Shown here piece after piece: positions 1 through 11,734 of a stretch of 64,000 nt of DNA; position 1 is the stretch's first letter, and each line of letters starts with the position of its first letter. The DNA is taken from assembly GCA_008360955.1 (NCBI GenBank), contig LUCM01003795.1, positions 225,210 through 289,209 on the forward strand, written 5' to 3'. The DNA is from Fasciolopsis buskii. Its lineage: Eukaryota; Platyhelminthes; Trematoda; Plagiorchiida; Fasciolidae. The notes below the pieces were generated by a model. That model was not told the DNA's origin. It did not search any database and was given only the letters and a program-made list of their open reading frames with translations. A program made the position numbers and the translations under genes.

Positions 1-1110
1 AGAAGCCGTAGAAGACCATCCTGCCGGACATCAAACTAAAACTATGGCTGCGCCATGTTGATGACACGTTCGTCCTCACTTAACGATCTGAACTACAACG
101 GACTTTTACGGTCATCTGCATAGTTTTCAAGTCAATCAACTTTGCTATGGGGAGAGAACATGACAACTGTTTACCGTTTCAGACGTGCTCGTCACATGGA
201 CAAATACAGGTACATTGGAAACATTCGAATACTGCAAAAACAAACACACAAATCAAATCCTGCAAAATCAAAACAACAACCCAAGCTGCCACGAGAGAAG
301 TTGCACCAAGAAACTTTTCAAATGATCGCAATCCTACTGCAGCACTGCGGAGAAAAGGAAACCAGAAGAAAAACATCTGTTTCAACTGTTTCTGCTTAGC
401 GGGTACACACGAAGCTTCAACAGACAAAACGCCAACAAAAAAACAGTACCGAGAGACGATCGCCGAACAGACCAGAGCACGAGGCGCCCTGTCGTAAATC
501 AAGCATACGGAATTGAACTGGCGCACAAACCAACAAGAAGCCTACGAAAGATTCTATGGAAAACCAAAGAGCCAACAACTGTCAAGAAGGAAACTAACGT
601 TGTCTATCAAATCAACTACAAAGATTACGGAAAACAGTACAGGGGGCAGACCTTAAAGAAACTCGGGACACGGATCCATGAGCACCAGTTGGTAACAAAA
701 AGGTACGATCCACTCTCGCTAATTTCAGTTCATGAAGACCGGGAAGGTCACAAATTGAACTTCCAGAACGTGAGGGTCGTCGCCCAGGGTAGAACAAAGC
801 ATCCGAGGTAATTTCTCGAAGCCTAACACTCCTCGGGATAATCGATAAACAGATACGTCCATCTGGACAACGTGTACCTATTGATCAGATCAAATGACCA
901 ATCAGCACAAGCCAGTCGAAACGGACGCTGATTCGGCCCACAACACGTCAACAAAGTAACTGGGCAGCATCTCTACCCTACCGCTTTACCCAGAGTAAAC
1001 ATCTGGGGGGATGATGGCAACTAGATGCCCGCCAGAAGATTAATGCACTGCTGATCTCATCTCAATCAATCAAATGACCCAGCTCAGCGACCAAACCATG
1101 ACCAGATATA
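1..1110 (+). mobile_element. Penelope-like element remnant: RT end, GIY-YIG endonuclease, 3' region
   Basis: The first bases read 'LWLRHVDDTFVL', a diverged PLE reverse-transcriptase motif C (YVDDTFV). A frame-broken stretch to about 500 follows, with 'MGREHDNCLPF' as in PLE RT motif D/E. From 596 a second block reads 'NVVYQINYKDYGKQYRGQT', the GIY-YIG endonuclease signature, then 'LGTRIHEHQL' and 'PLSLISVHEDREGHKLNF', with stops after 810. From about 950 to 1110 the sequence matches the non-coding 3' segment also seen at 25.6-25.8 kb. The element is decayed by several frameshifts and cut by the window edge. It is a different PLE family from the palindromic copies at 2 and 10 kb. Confidence 0.75.
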
Positions 1111-1516
1111 TGTATGCATGATTTGCCGAAGTTAACGCAACAAGTTGCACGTGAACACTTCCAGTCTAGTAAGGAATAATATAAAAAACCAAATACTTGA
1201 ATCTGTTGTATTCAATGGGAAATGGGTCGTAAGCTTTGTGTTGATATCCCATTTCAGCCACCATTCGGGCATCGCTACAATGATGTATTCATAGTCTTCT
1301 AGTGAGGACGTAGAACCACATGCACAGAATTAAATGCAATACCAACAGATACCGGCAATCAATGGGCAGGCCAGTGTCCTCGGAAATTTTCGGGGTCGTT
1401 TTAACGCAGCGATCATCATCACGAGACTGAATACACTTTTGCCTTATGTGGGGCGAACTTTATGTTTTGATTGTAAGCTCATCATTTCCTTGAAAATAAC
1501 CACTGAGCACATTGAG
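1111..1516. other. Unassigned spacer
   Basis: No family or coding signal was recognised. The last 25 bases (from about 1490) match the left flank of the 10-kb palindrome, so the PLE copy probably begins a little before the inverted repeat. Confidence 0.4.
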
Positions 1517-2501
1517 AAAACACAAGTTGGCGAACAAGCTCGTTTTCAGTGATTCGTACTCATGCCATTACATCACTATATATATCTTGACAAAATATTT
1601 TCACTATAGGAAGGATTGGATTAGTCATTTACAAATATGGGTGGGGAAGGGATTTGTGGTGTTAATTGTTTTGTTGTCTAGGGTTTGTATTGGGACGGGG
1701 GGTGGGCCAAGGGAGTTGAAGCGCAACCACAAATTGTTTTTGAGAACAAAGTGGAGGACTGTGAAGACGGATTGCGACAGCTTCCGCAGTGCTCAAGAGG
1801 CGACACTTTGCCAACCTGGATTGTTGACCTCTGACCTTATACAGGGTCCGGAAAGCTTGCGTCACATTCACGGTGTGGTTAGTCTGTGCTAGATGTGAAA
1901 CCACTGCGCTATTAAGTGACTTAATTGTTCCAGTGCCTAACCATGCCGGGTGGTGCTCACGGATGCGTTCAGACAAGCGCCTGGTCGTGCGGCCGATGTA
2001 CATTGTCCNGGACAATGTACATCGGCCGCACGACCAGGCGCTTGTCTGAACGCATCCGTGAGCACCACCCGGCATGGTTAGGCACTGGAACAATTAAGTC
2101 ACTTAATAGCGCAGTGGTTTCACATCTAGCACAGACTAACCACACCGTGAATGTGACGCAAGCTTTCCGGACCCTGTATAAGGTCAGAGGTCAACAATCC
2201 AGGTTGGCAAAGTGTCGCCTCTTGAGCACTGCGGAAGCTGTCGCAATCCGTCTTCACAGTCCTCCACTTTGTTCTCAAAAACAATTTGTGGTTGCGCTTC
2301 AACTCCCTTGGCCCACCCCCCGTCCCAATACAAACCCTAGACAACAAAACAATTAACACCACAAATCCCTTCCCCACCCATATTTGTAAATGACTAATCC
2401 AATCCTTCCTAAAGTGAAAATATTTTGTCAAGATATATATAGTGATGTAATGGCATGAGTACGAATCACTGAAAACGAGCTTGTTCGCCAACTTGTGTTT
2501 T
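1517..2501. repeat. Near-perfect palindrome of PLE 3' halves, axis at a single N (2009)
   Basis: 1517-2008 is the reverse complement of 2010-2501 with only isolated differences, and the N at 2009 is the exact axis. Each arm carries the end of a PLE GIY-YIG domain ('[19 protein letters not shown]', then '[18 protein letters not shown]') followed by the element's 3' non-coding tail. The left arm codes on the minus strand (2008 to 1662), the right arm on plus (2010 to 2356). It may be a real fold-back insertion or an assembly join. Confidence 0.85.
2010..2356 (+). pseudogene. PLE GIY-YIG endonuclease C-terminal fragment (mirror copy on minus strand 1662-2008)
   Basis: The frame is open from the palindrome axis to TAA at 2356. 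'[20 protein letters not shown]' is the second half of the GIY-YIG module (the YIG with its following Arg helix). '[15 protein letters not shown]' holds the downstream Glu of the nuclease site. The first half of the module and the RT domain are absent, so this is a 5'-truncated copy. The mirror copy has the same translation. Confidence 0.8.
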
Positions 2502-3689
2502 TTGAATATCTTTCTCAGTTTCCTGATCTCACTTTCTATCAAGGATTGCCAGAGATACAAATTTCCAACTCCGCTTCTATCGGCCAACTTCGAAGCTTGT
2601 GGCGTTTCAATATGAGTCATAAAAGCATTATTTAATCCCTACTTTGTTCTTCGCTTCCGGCCCCAGTGGCCCTGTTCACACTTCTCATGCACCGGGCAAT
2701 CGGTTTTGGAATATTTCTATCTTACAATTCATTCATGCATGAGCATTAACTGAAATCACGCTACGCTTCCGAGCAAAGTTTGCAGTGCTCGATGCATCAA
2801 TTGTCCAAAATGGAACATCTAAGCTTTAATAAACTGTATTAATTTGGTCAAATCTGTTCCCGTCAAGGAAGCCCTTCGTCAGAATGTTTCCAAGCGCGCT
2901 GATTAGACACGTCAACTGTTGTCCGGTGTGCGAGCATCAACAGTCACCTTAAAAAAGTTTCATTTTTTACCACCACACTTCTGTGTATTTGTAACCAGTA
3001 AACAAACGAATTTGCTGGTGTGCATAAACGGACAAATCACTTGGTGCTCGGGCGTCGCTCATTCAACTAACAGTCCCGGCCAAATACCAACCATCCAACT
3101 CGCAAAACCATCACAGCCGAATTAAAAGTGCAACCAACGTAAGTGGAAAGTCAATTTCTAATAGGTCATGGTAACCGTTTCGATTTATGTGCATATCGCA
3201 CTGCTATCTGAACAACAGCGAAATAAATTTCGACGAGTCAACGTAATACGTGAACGATGGTGGCTAGCCGGAATTCGGTGACGTTGTCCATGATCGCTCG
3301 GTAATGAAATCCAGTGTGAAAAATTTGTGCCAAATTAATGGCCCCAGAGGCACACGTTTGTGTTGTTATTGTCCTGAGTGATGTCCCTTGTTGGGTTTTG
3401 TGCATCTGAAACGGGTGGAAATCTTGTAGTACTGTGTGTTCGAAGTCGAATGATACTTGCTATTTGATGAGTTACAGGGTCAGTGGAATTCCAATCACGG
3501 CACACGCATTTCTGGTGAGTAGCAAATTCGAAATTTAGGAGAACTAGGAGTGAATTGAATTCTGGCACCTAAACTATTTGGAGCAGGCATCGAGATTGCT
3601 GATATTCGTCGTATCTGCGGGCTCCATGGAACCGATGAATCCTTCCATCACACTTCTACAAATCCAATAATTACTCAAGCATGCGGCAT
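2502..3689. other. Unassigned region
   Basis: I recognise no protein family on either strand. A minus-strand open frame at 3335-3568 ('HQKCVCRDWNSTDPVTHQ') has no recognisable relatives in memory. A short coding-like plus-strand stretch ends at 2907 ('VPVKEALRQNVSKRAD' and stop). Confidence 0.3.
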
Positions 3690-4830
3690 ATTTCTAACCT
3701 AATAAAAGCGGAAGTCAAACGCACCGACACGACGTTCGCCAGCCAACTCCTGAGTGGTAACAATAATCGATTCCTGTGGCATGGCATTCGACTGTTGTGG
3801 GAAGAAAAAGAAACATGCGAAAAATTCTGCGGATGTCAACAGCATCAATCGTGCTCTCACTCGTCCTTGCACTTATACCCCGGTCATATTTGGACAGAGA
3901 AGAGGTGCTCGACCTTTTGCGTGCCACTAAAATTACCGCAGGGGTTGATCCTGACAATCCGTCTTCAGCTCTATTAAGGCATGGTACTGTGACTCTGACC
4001 GATGCATTTACTTCTCTGATTAACTCATCATTAATCTCGTCTTCTATCCCTGAATGTTGGCAACCCGTCACTATCATTCCCACACCAAAACCTAGCAATC
4101 CTAATGCTTTGACAAAACTTTTTCGTCCCACCGCCTTAACATCTTTTGGTCATAAACAAACGGAGCGTGCTATATTTAAGCGCCTGCGTTGTGCCAAGTG
4201 TTCTGACGACCCTTTTCAGTTTGCCTATGAATCTAATTGGCTCCACTTTGGATGCTGTCGTCTCCCTCAACCATCAACTCAAAAACTCTGACCAGGGTTG
4301 ATTATGCGAGATATCTATGAGTTACTGTTGATAAAAACCTGAAATGGACTAATCACATTTCTACCTAGGCAAAAAACTCTCCGACGGTTGTCATTTCAAA
4401 CCAGGAAACTTCGACACAATGGGGTGAAACAAAGCACTATCTCCCGATTTGCATACCAATGTTTTGTCAATCCTTTACGGCTCCCCAGTTATATATCCAG
4501 GTTTGCTTAAGAAAAGATTTTAAAATTCTTTACCGGGGGCTATCAATCATTAGCCTTGCCTCCTTCGTACCACTAACCGAATTTCCCCTTAATCTATGTG
4601 ATCAACACTTATCAGCATGTGAGAAATTTGCTAACAAAATTCTTCCTGAACTTACGCATCCTCCGCACAGCGATCTTTCATAGTGCCGTTCTCGTATTTC
4701 TACAAGACCCGATTTTTGTTCCATACCATCTAGAATCAATATCTATAGGAACTCCACTGTCCCATATTTAGCTCGAAATTTGACAAATCGTAATCTGATT
4801 TCAGCCGAGTTCCTGAGCGACCTAACATAA
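3690..4830 (+). mobile_element. CR1-like (SR1-type) non-LTR retrotransposon, degenerate RT and C-terminus
   Basis: The plus strand reads the connector before RT ('NRFLWHGIRLLWEEKE'), then 'EEVLDLLRATKITAGVDPDN', 'SSIPECWQPVTIIPTPKPSN' and 'FRPTALTSFGHK', which are RT motifs 1-2 of the CR1/Jockey group, and 'DDPFQFAYESN'. At about 4290 it jumps to the RT tail ('VTVDKNLKWTNHIS'). The palm with the catalytic Asp pair is therefore deleted. The end ('RPDFCSIPSRINIYRNSTVP', 'YLARNLT') matches the terminal segment of schistosome SR1-like elements. There are multiple frameshifts and stops. Confidence 0.8.
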
Positions 4831-5459
4831 TGTGCGATGGTTAGTTCTCGATGAGTTTTTACGTTTTTCACGAGGTGATGAGTGTATAATTTTATTTATC
4901 GTTTTTTCCCATTTTATTTTTACCCCCATATTTCTTGACTGAAATGCGACAATAGTTATTGTAAGCAAGAGTCTGTACAACACAATACAGAAACAAGCTA
5001 GTTCCCTTTTCTATTGCGGTTGCCTGTACCGAATATTGGCAATTCATCGGCTGAAAGAACATCAAAACATACACCGATAGTCTACGACTGTTAAAATTCT
5101 GAGAATCCGAGCGGCCCTCAGATCTGTTGTGCTCTATGCATATATTCACGCAGAAATCTATAATCATATTCCAGTTGCGGAGATTACAGTGAGCCAGCTT
5201 CGTTTAGCGTCATCGATGGTGTGCGAGAAGAATGCTTACCTTGCTCTGTTGCGATTGTCGCCGGATCAACGGCTTTTTCATAGACAGAATCCAGTGAGAA
5301 AATTTTTTTATCACCAAGTCAAAAATCAGTCACTTATGTAGCATGAAAAGGTAAGAGATGGTCACATGACCAGTGTATTGGTTGTCCGGTGTAATGGTTA
5401 AATGTGAATTGATGAACAATGTAGGAACAAAAAAAACTGATTCACGAAATATCAAGTCC
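4831..5459. other. Possible CR1 3' UTR, then unassigned sequence
   Basis: T-rich sequence follows the CR1-like fragment to about 4930. The rest, including a 70-residue plus-strand frame at 5129-5341, is not recognised. Confidence 0.3.
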
Positions 5460-6655
5460 ATTCGAGACGGCTAGCGGCATTCCACAACGGAGTCTCATCT
5501 CCCCAATCTTGCTCAACTTCGTCAAGGACTAGGTAGTTGGGGACGGATTAAGAAGTCTCCAGGATGTAAGGGTCGAACTGGGAAATAGAGGGAAGCTGTG
5601 CGACCTAGATTACGCAGATGACGTTGTGTGCCTCTTCGAATACGCGGACCATGCACAACGCGCACAAGATAGACTCGCGAGGTCGGTTGCTCGCCTCGGC
5701 ATGCACTTTGCACCTTCAAAGTTTAAAGTGCTGTTACAGGACTGAACGAAAGTAGTACCGAAATTGGCACTGGATGGAGAGGAACTAACGATTGTGGACT
5801 ATTTCGCTTACCTTGGTAGCTGCGTGTCGAACGATGGCAGCTCAACACTAGAGATAAACACGTGTATATCGAGGGCTCGAGCGGCTCACGCTAGGTTGAA
5901 GCACTTGTCGCGTCGGTCTGCTATTTCACTAAAGTCCAAAATTCGTGTGTAACGTCCCGCAATGCGTTCAGTTCTGTTGTACAATTGCGAGACATGGTTA
6001 TGCGTATCGAAAATGTTCGGCGCTGGGAGACTTTTGGTCACTGTCTACGTGGTATCGCTAGGATTGGATGGAGTGACCGAGTGAGTAACGTACAGGTTAG
6101 GAATCTCGTATTACGTGCCGAGTCTGAGGACACTTAAACTCAGTGTATGAAGGTTAGTGGGCTATATTGGTTGGGTCACGTGTTGCGTATGGTGAACACT
6201 CATCTACCATATCGTGCCCTATTTCCTGTTCCTCCCGCCGAGTGGAAGAAGTCATTTGGAAGTCAGCAGATGACGTGGCAACGTGGAATGAGAAAATGCA
6301 AGGCGAATTTAGGTAAATTAGGTGTCTCAGGTCTTCGTGGTTGGGGTCCGAAAGACCAGTCAATTAGTTGGCTGAATACATTGAAGGATATGGTAGCGAA
6401 TCGCGAACAGTGGCGATTGTGCTGTCATTTTCTACCGTATCATAGTGACTGAGAGTATGTTTGCACAGTTAGACTGTGTTCCGTGTGTTGGCTACTACAT
6501 TTCTGTCCCTTCCCACCTGTGTAGGTTCACTCCCTGTTTCCCGTTGATATTCACTTTGTATGGAAACATGTAACCTTGGGGAAAAGGCAATGCTCAGGGA
6601 GGATTGCCTTGCTGTCTAAGGCTGAACGATGATGATGACGATTCAATCACTTCTG
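5460..6655 (+). mobile_element. RTE-type non-LTR retrotransposon, 5'-truncated, with 3' end
   Basis: It starts inside RT motif 4 ('PQRSLISPILLNF'), has an intact DYADDVVCLFE box (YADD at 5611-5622), 'RSVARLGMHFAPSKFKVLLQ' and 'LTIVDYFAYLGSCVSNDGSS'. It continues through the thumb and the C-terminal 'LYWLGHVLRMVNTHLPYRAL', 'TWQRGMRKC' and 'GWGPKDQS'. Stops and frameshifts break it into pieces at about 5530, 5745, 5950 and 6135. The 3' UTR (6450-6630) ends in a GATGATGATGA tail, the RTE 3' signature. 5' truncation is usual for target-primed reverse transcription. Confidence 0.88.
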
Positions 6656-6986
6656 GTAAGCACTATAATCATTCAGAGCAGTTTATATGGATTTCGTCTA
6701 GAAAGTCTTAGATATTGGTAACCTAAGTACGAATGGGATGTGATATCAGTGGTCGAAATAATTGCATTTGAACAGCTGATACGGGTTACTTCATACGCAT
6801 TCCCAATCATATGACGAAAAGGAAAATTTCACCAAGAAAGGCAAAACAAAATGTATCAAAAGGCAAAAATTCTAGCAGAAGTGAAAGATTCAACAGGTCT
6901 AGTGAGATAGATGAAAGTACAGACATCCTATCTGCAATTTCTAGGATACTCTTGGGAACAGGCAAAAGGATGGGATCGAGGAATAA
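6656..6986. other. HLCS 3' flank / UTR, no other feature
   Basis: It lies between the RTE tail and the HLCS stop codon. A plus-strand frame (6811-7086) is antisense to the HLCS end and Lys/Ser rich; I treat it as chance. Confidence 0.4.
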
Positions 6987-7173
6987 TTATTTAGGGCAAA
7001 TTAAGCCGCGCATCATGTCCATCGAATTTCCGTCGGGATGTAAGGTGTACTGGGTTCCATCGTGTGCATCACAAACGCGTAAATAGCCGAACTTGTCCAA
7101 ACCAACTATGATGCATAAACGAGGATTGCCTCCATTGCCAATGGGTGGTGTGTGAACCAAAACCCGTTGATTC
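6987..7173 (-). CDS. HLCS: HLCS last exon (C-terminal domain) with stop codon
   Basis: After TTGTCTTTTTCAG the frame reads 'NQRVLVHT', then '[12 protein letters not shown]' and '[17 protein letters not shown]' and TAA. Animal HLCS proteins end with a small SH3-like C-terminal domain of exactly this pattern ('GLDxxGxLxV...VHPDGNSFDMxRxLI'). This exon therefore fixes the gene's strand, frame and 3' end. I saw no AATAAA shortly downstream. Confidence 0.92.
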
Positions 7174-10100
7174 CTGAAAAAGACAACGCGGGTGAACACA
7201 ATCAAATCAGAGCTCGGGTACTACTGCCAACGTGTTCAGCACAAATCAAACAGCAAACTTTACCACTTACTGGGGTGATTTCTTTAATCCTTTCCTGTAT
7301 GGAAAGTTGATCGCGTTATTCACTCCAATTCACTTCAATCCGATCTCAGTGGCTGCTTTTCCGTTCCAACTGATATCACGCAAGCATGAATATTCATGAA
7401 ACAGATTCATTCCCCTACCAAACTCTATGCGTTCAAATAGGGTACTTTGAATCTTGCCGTTCTTTGGATTACACAGCGTTTGTTCTGCTAATTTATTCAG
7501 TATATATATATGCTTGAGAACAAGCAGTACCATGGTGGGACGTAGGCTCGCTAATGCGTGCGCTGAATATTCTGCATGCTCGAACTACAAACACAAACAA
7601 TCCAAGTGTTTGTTCTGATCGCCGTATAGGAAGCACGGAAACCCTAGTCCCAGGTATTGGTGAACGAAATCACCGTCCAGTGTGGCTCCACTACTTATGC
7701 TTTTAGCCGGTCGTTTTGATATAGTTTCGTTTTGCAAGTGCATTACGTTAGGAGGGAAATTATACATCCGATTAGGAGACCTCCGGGAGGAGTCTTCGTC
7801 GCTCAAATGTTAACGGCGTTCACGTTTACTACGGTGCAATCAGGGAGCTCTTTTTACGACCAGAACAGTTCCAACAAATTAATTACCCGGGCTAGGTTCG
7901 AGTATCAGTGCTGGTCTGATCGTACGGAGTAATTTGCCGTCGCTCGGGTGATCACTTTGACCGGCTCACTGAAACCTTACTTTATTTGATTCACTAAATT
8001 CCATGGTCATGGCTTCCGATCGCCACGCAGTCAAATGAGTCCTAGAAGCTCAAACAACACCGATGTAAACCACAAACACGAGTGGTCGTAGATCATTTTC
8101 TATCGTATCATAGTGACTGAGAGTACGTTTGCACAGTTAGACTGTGTTCCGTGTGCTGGCTACTACAACATTCCTGTCTTTTCCCAACTGTGTAGGTCCA
8201 CTCCCTATTAATCCTATCTTTGGAGAGGATTTTCTTCCATAATCTCCTCAGTGTCAGAAAATCTGCCAACTCTGGTTATTCAAACATATACTACATCATT
8301 TATCTATTGGTAAGCATTGAATATGCCCATTTAGAAGTGCGAGCACATTTGAAATCCTTGCATCATAATCTGTAGTATTTCTCATAGCATTTCGGAATTT
8401 TACGAATTAGTTAGATATATGCGAAAAAGATTATCGGCTTTAGGTAATTCCATGTCTTTTTCCGCAAGATCTGGCAAGCGTACAAGTGATCATTTAGCAG
8501 ACCAATACACAGACAATCAGTGCGCTTTACAGTACGTGCGCATGCGGGGTGATGTAGAGTAGACCGAGTTCCAAACTAATGTGAAGGAAACACTGAGAAG
8601 AAATCTGAGTGACAGTACCCAATAAATTTGACACAATTAAGAAATACTATGGGAAAAGGCGTAGCTCTGACAAATTCTTGATGAGGTCCACGAGCACTAG
8701 CATTCCTTTCGGATTTACAAAGAGTTTCATCGACCGCCTTGTTTACATGTAGTGGGCAATATGGTATCTTTAGTAAATGCTTTGTTTCTGCCTATGCTCA
8801 TTGCGCTTCTGTTCGTTTCAAATTCGAGAAAGTGATGCTACGGCGTAGCAGTGAAAATCGGCATAAGTCGATAGATATTCATCGCTTGGACGAGTTGTAG
8901 CCAACTCCTTTGATGCAACGCATTCGGCCAATGAAATATCAATATTAGCATTAAGGTTTTGACGAATATTTTCTGTTAAGGCGACAGTGATGTCGATCTT
9001 GACATAATTATGCTGCGGATGATAATTACGTGCAGTGCAGCTTAGGCCTCCATACTCAGCATCTTCCAAATCTCTTCCTCTTAAGATTCATTGCAACTGT
9101 TTTTCCATTCTGGTTTTGAAATGATTAAATTGAAGCCTAATTCAATTTTTAGATACCGACTACTATCTACCGAACGGAAATGGAGAAACAACAGTCAAGT
9201 AACGGGGACTTGATTTGTTCAAAACCACCTAAAATCAGCTGAAAACCTGAGCGATGTCCGAAAAGTATTTTGGATGGGAACTATGAAAGTTCCTTGAAAA
9301 TTACCACTGAGCACATTGAGAGAACATAAGATGGCAAACAAGCTCGTTTTCAGTAATTCGTACTCATGCCATTACATCACCATATATCTTGACAAAAAAA
9401 ATTTTCACTATAGGAAGGATTGGATCAGTCAGATACAAATATGGGTGGGGAAGGGATTTGTGGTGTTACATGCATAACCTGAATACACAAGAATGTGTTG
9501 TGTTAATTGTTTTGTTGTCTAGGTTTTGCATTGGGACGGAGGGTGGGCCAGGGGAGTTGAAGCACAACCACAAATTGCTTTTGACAACACAGTGGAGGAT
9601 TGTAAAGACGGATCGCGACAGCTTCCGCAGTGCTCAAGAGGCGACACTTTGCCAACCTGGATTGTTGACCTCTGACCTTATACAGAGTCCGGAAAGCTTG
9701 CGTCACATTCACGGTGTGGTTAGTCTGTGCTGGATGTGAAACGACTGCGCTATTAAGTGACTTAACTGTTCCAGTGCCTAACCATGCAGGGTGGTGGTCA
9801 CGGATGCGTTCAGACAAGCGCCTGGTCGTGCGGCCGACGTACATTGTCCCACAGGAACATGTGAATGAATAGATACAAAACGATGCTGCAGAATCAGGGA
9901 CTTTGTCTTTCAAACATAATGACACTACGGGGCGGGATTTGAACAGGATACGAAGCTTGACTGCGTAGAATGTCTTATTGATAGCGCTAGTCAGTCTTCG
10001 TCGTGCTATCTCTGCTAGCGTGTCACCTATGAATGGCGGAGTTATGTATACTGGCTTTCTCTCCACCGCCGAGATTGTACGGCCTACCCAAATTACATAA

Positions 10101-11685
10101 AAATGGAGTTCCTCTGAGGCCTATTCTCGACATGTGCAATTCGCCGTATTATGCTGTGGCAAAATGTTGATAAGCTCAAATGTCTTTGAGACTGTTTTAC
10201 TACCTTCTGTCTAACAGGTTCCAGTAACCTAGCTAAACATTTTGCCACAGCATAATACGGCGAATTGCACATGTCGAGAATAGGCCTCAGAGGAACTCCA
10301 TTTTTATGTAATTTGGGTAGGCCGTACAATCTCGGCGGTGGAGAGAAAGCCAGTATACATAACTCCGCCATTCATAGGTGACACGCTAGCAGAGATAGCA
10401 CGACGAAGACTGACTAGCGCTATCAATAAGACATTCTACGCAGTCAAGCTTCGTATCCTGTTCAAATCCCGCCCCGTAGTGTCATTATGTTTGAAAGACA
10501 AAGTCCCTGATTCTGCAGCATCGTTTTGTATCTATTCATTCACATGTTCCTGTGGGACAATGTACGTCGGCCGCACGACCAGGCGCTTGTCTGAACGCAT
10601 CCGTGACCACCACCCTGCATGGTTAGGCACTGGAACAGTTAAGTCACTTAATAGCGCAGTCGTTTCACATCCAGCACAGACTAACCACACCGTGAATGTG
10701 ACGCAAGCTTTCCGGACTCTGTATAAGGTCAGAGGTCAACAATCCAGGTTGGCAAAGTGTCGCCTCTTGAGCACTGCGGAAGCTGTCGCGATCCGTCTTT
10801 ACAATCCTCCACTGTGTTGTCAAAAGCAATTTGTGGTTGTGCTTCAACTCCCCTGGCCCACCCTCCGTCCCAATGCAAAACCTAGACAACAAAACAATTA
10901 ACACAACACATTCTTGTGTATTCAGGTTATGCATGTAACACCACAAATCCCTTCCCCACCCATATTTGTATCTGACTGATCCAATCCTTCCTATAGTGAA
11001 AATTTTTTTTGTCAAGATATATGGTGATGTAATGGCATGAGTACGAATTACTGAAAACGAGCTTGTTTGCCATCTTGTGTTCTCTCAACTATGGAGGTCA
11101 TGGGTTGAATTAACTCAATCGAGAATGAGTGGAAGATTTGTACATGACATGTACGTACTCATGGATCCAACACTTTGTGTACAAATCCAACAACCAGTCG
11201 AGATCATATTTTGACTCTGGACTCAAAACAGACGAGATTAGACGTTCAAATTGGTTAAGGACCTGTGCTATCACTTCTGCAGTTGTAATCTTGACGGCTG
11301 AAGGTTGAATACGATCCAATAGTTGTTGTAAACACACCGATGGGATCGTGTTCTGGACGTTGATACCGATACCTAAGCGAGGACAGAAAACGAAAAGGGA
11401 AAATCGATGTAGTATGTTATTACAGGCTGATAAGGTGTGCAATGCAATGTGAATCTTGCCAACAAAGGTGAGGCGGCGAGCCCAAAGTATGGATCTATGG
11501 GCGAAAATTGCCTTGCCTGATCATCTATAGTGTGTGGCGTAGATGAATGAATGAATAGCATAAAACCAAAGAGCGCAGAGGGAAAAATAATAGTGGTCAC
11601 AATATCACAGCACTGACGAAGTCACCTCGATTGATGATGAAACGTTTGCAATCAAATTGCCCAGCTCAGCGAACAAACCAATGCC

Positions 11686-11734
<49 letters not shown>

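Larger units (their letters stand above)
9316..11088. repeat. 1.77-kb PLE palindrome (arms 9316-10168 and 10236-11088, 67-bp spacer)
   Basis: The arms are reverse complements over about 853 bp with almost no differences. Each arm has two PLE pieces head-to-head: the endonuclease half pointing outward and an RT piece pointing inward. The spacer (10169-10235) continues the minus-strand RT frame of the right arm ('[15 protein letters not shown]'), so it is ancestral PLE sequence. The whole lies in the last HLCS intron, 70 bp from an exon. No N is present here, unlike the 2-kb palindrome. Confidence 0.9.

Noticed and set aside
6811..7086. Plus-strand 91-codon frame overlapping the end of HLCS
   Set aside because: Antisense to a confident HLCS exon, low-complexity Lys/Ser composition, no family.
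10338..10901. GIY-YIG frame as a homing endonuclease or DNA-repair nuclease
   Set aside because: The preceding PLE RT-tail sequence, the adjoining '[15 protein letters not shown]' RT fragment and the repeated copies show it is the Penelope endonuclease.
11611..11655. A complete, active hammerhead ribozyme
   Set aside because: No stem I complementarity between the flanks and an extra base at stem II. Kept only as a hammerhead-like core.
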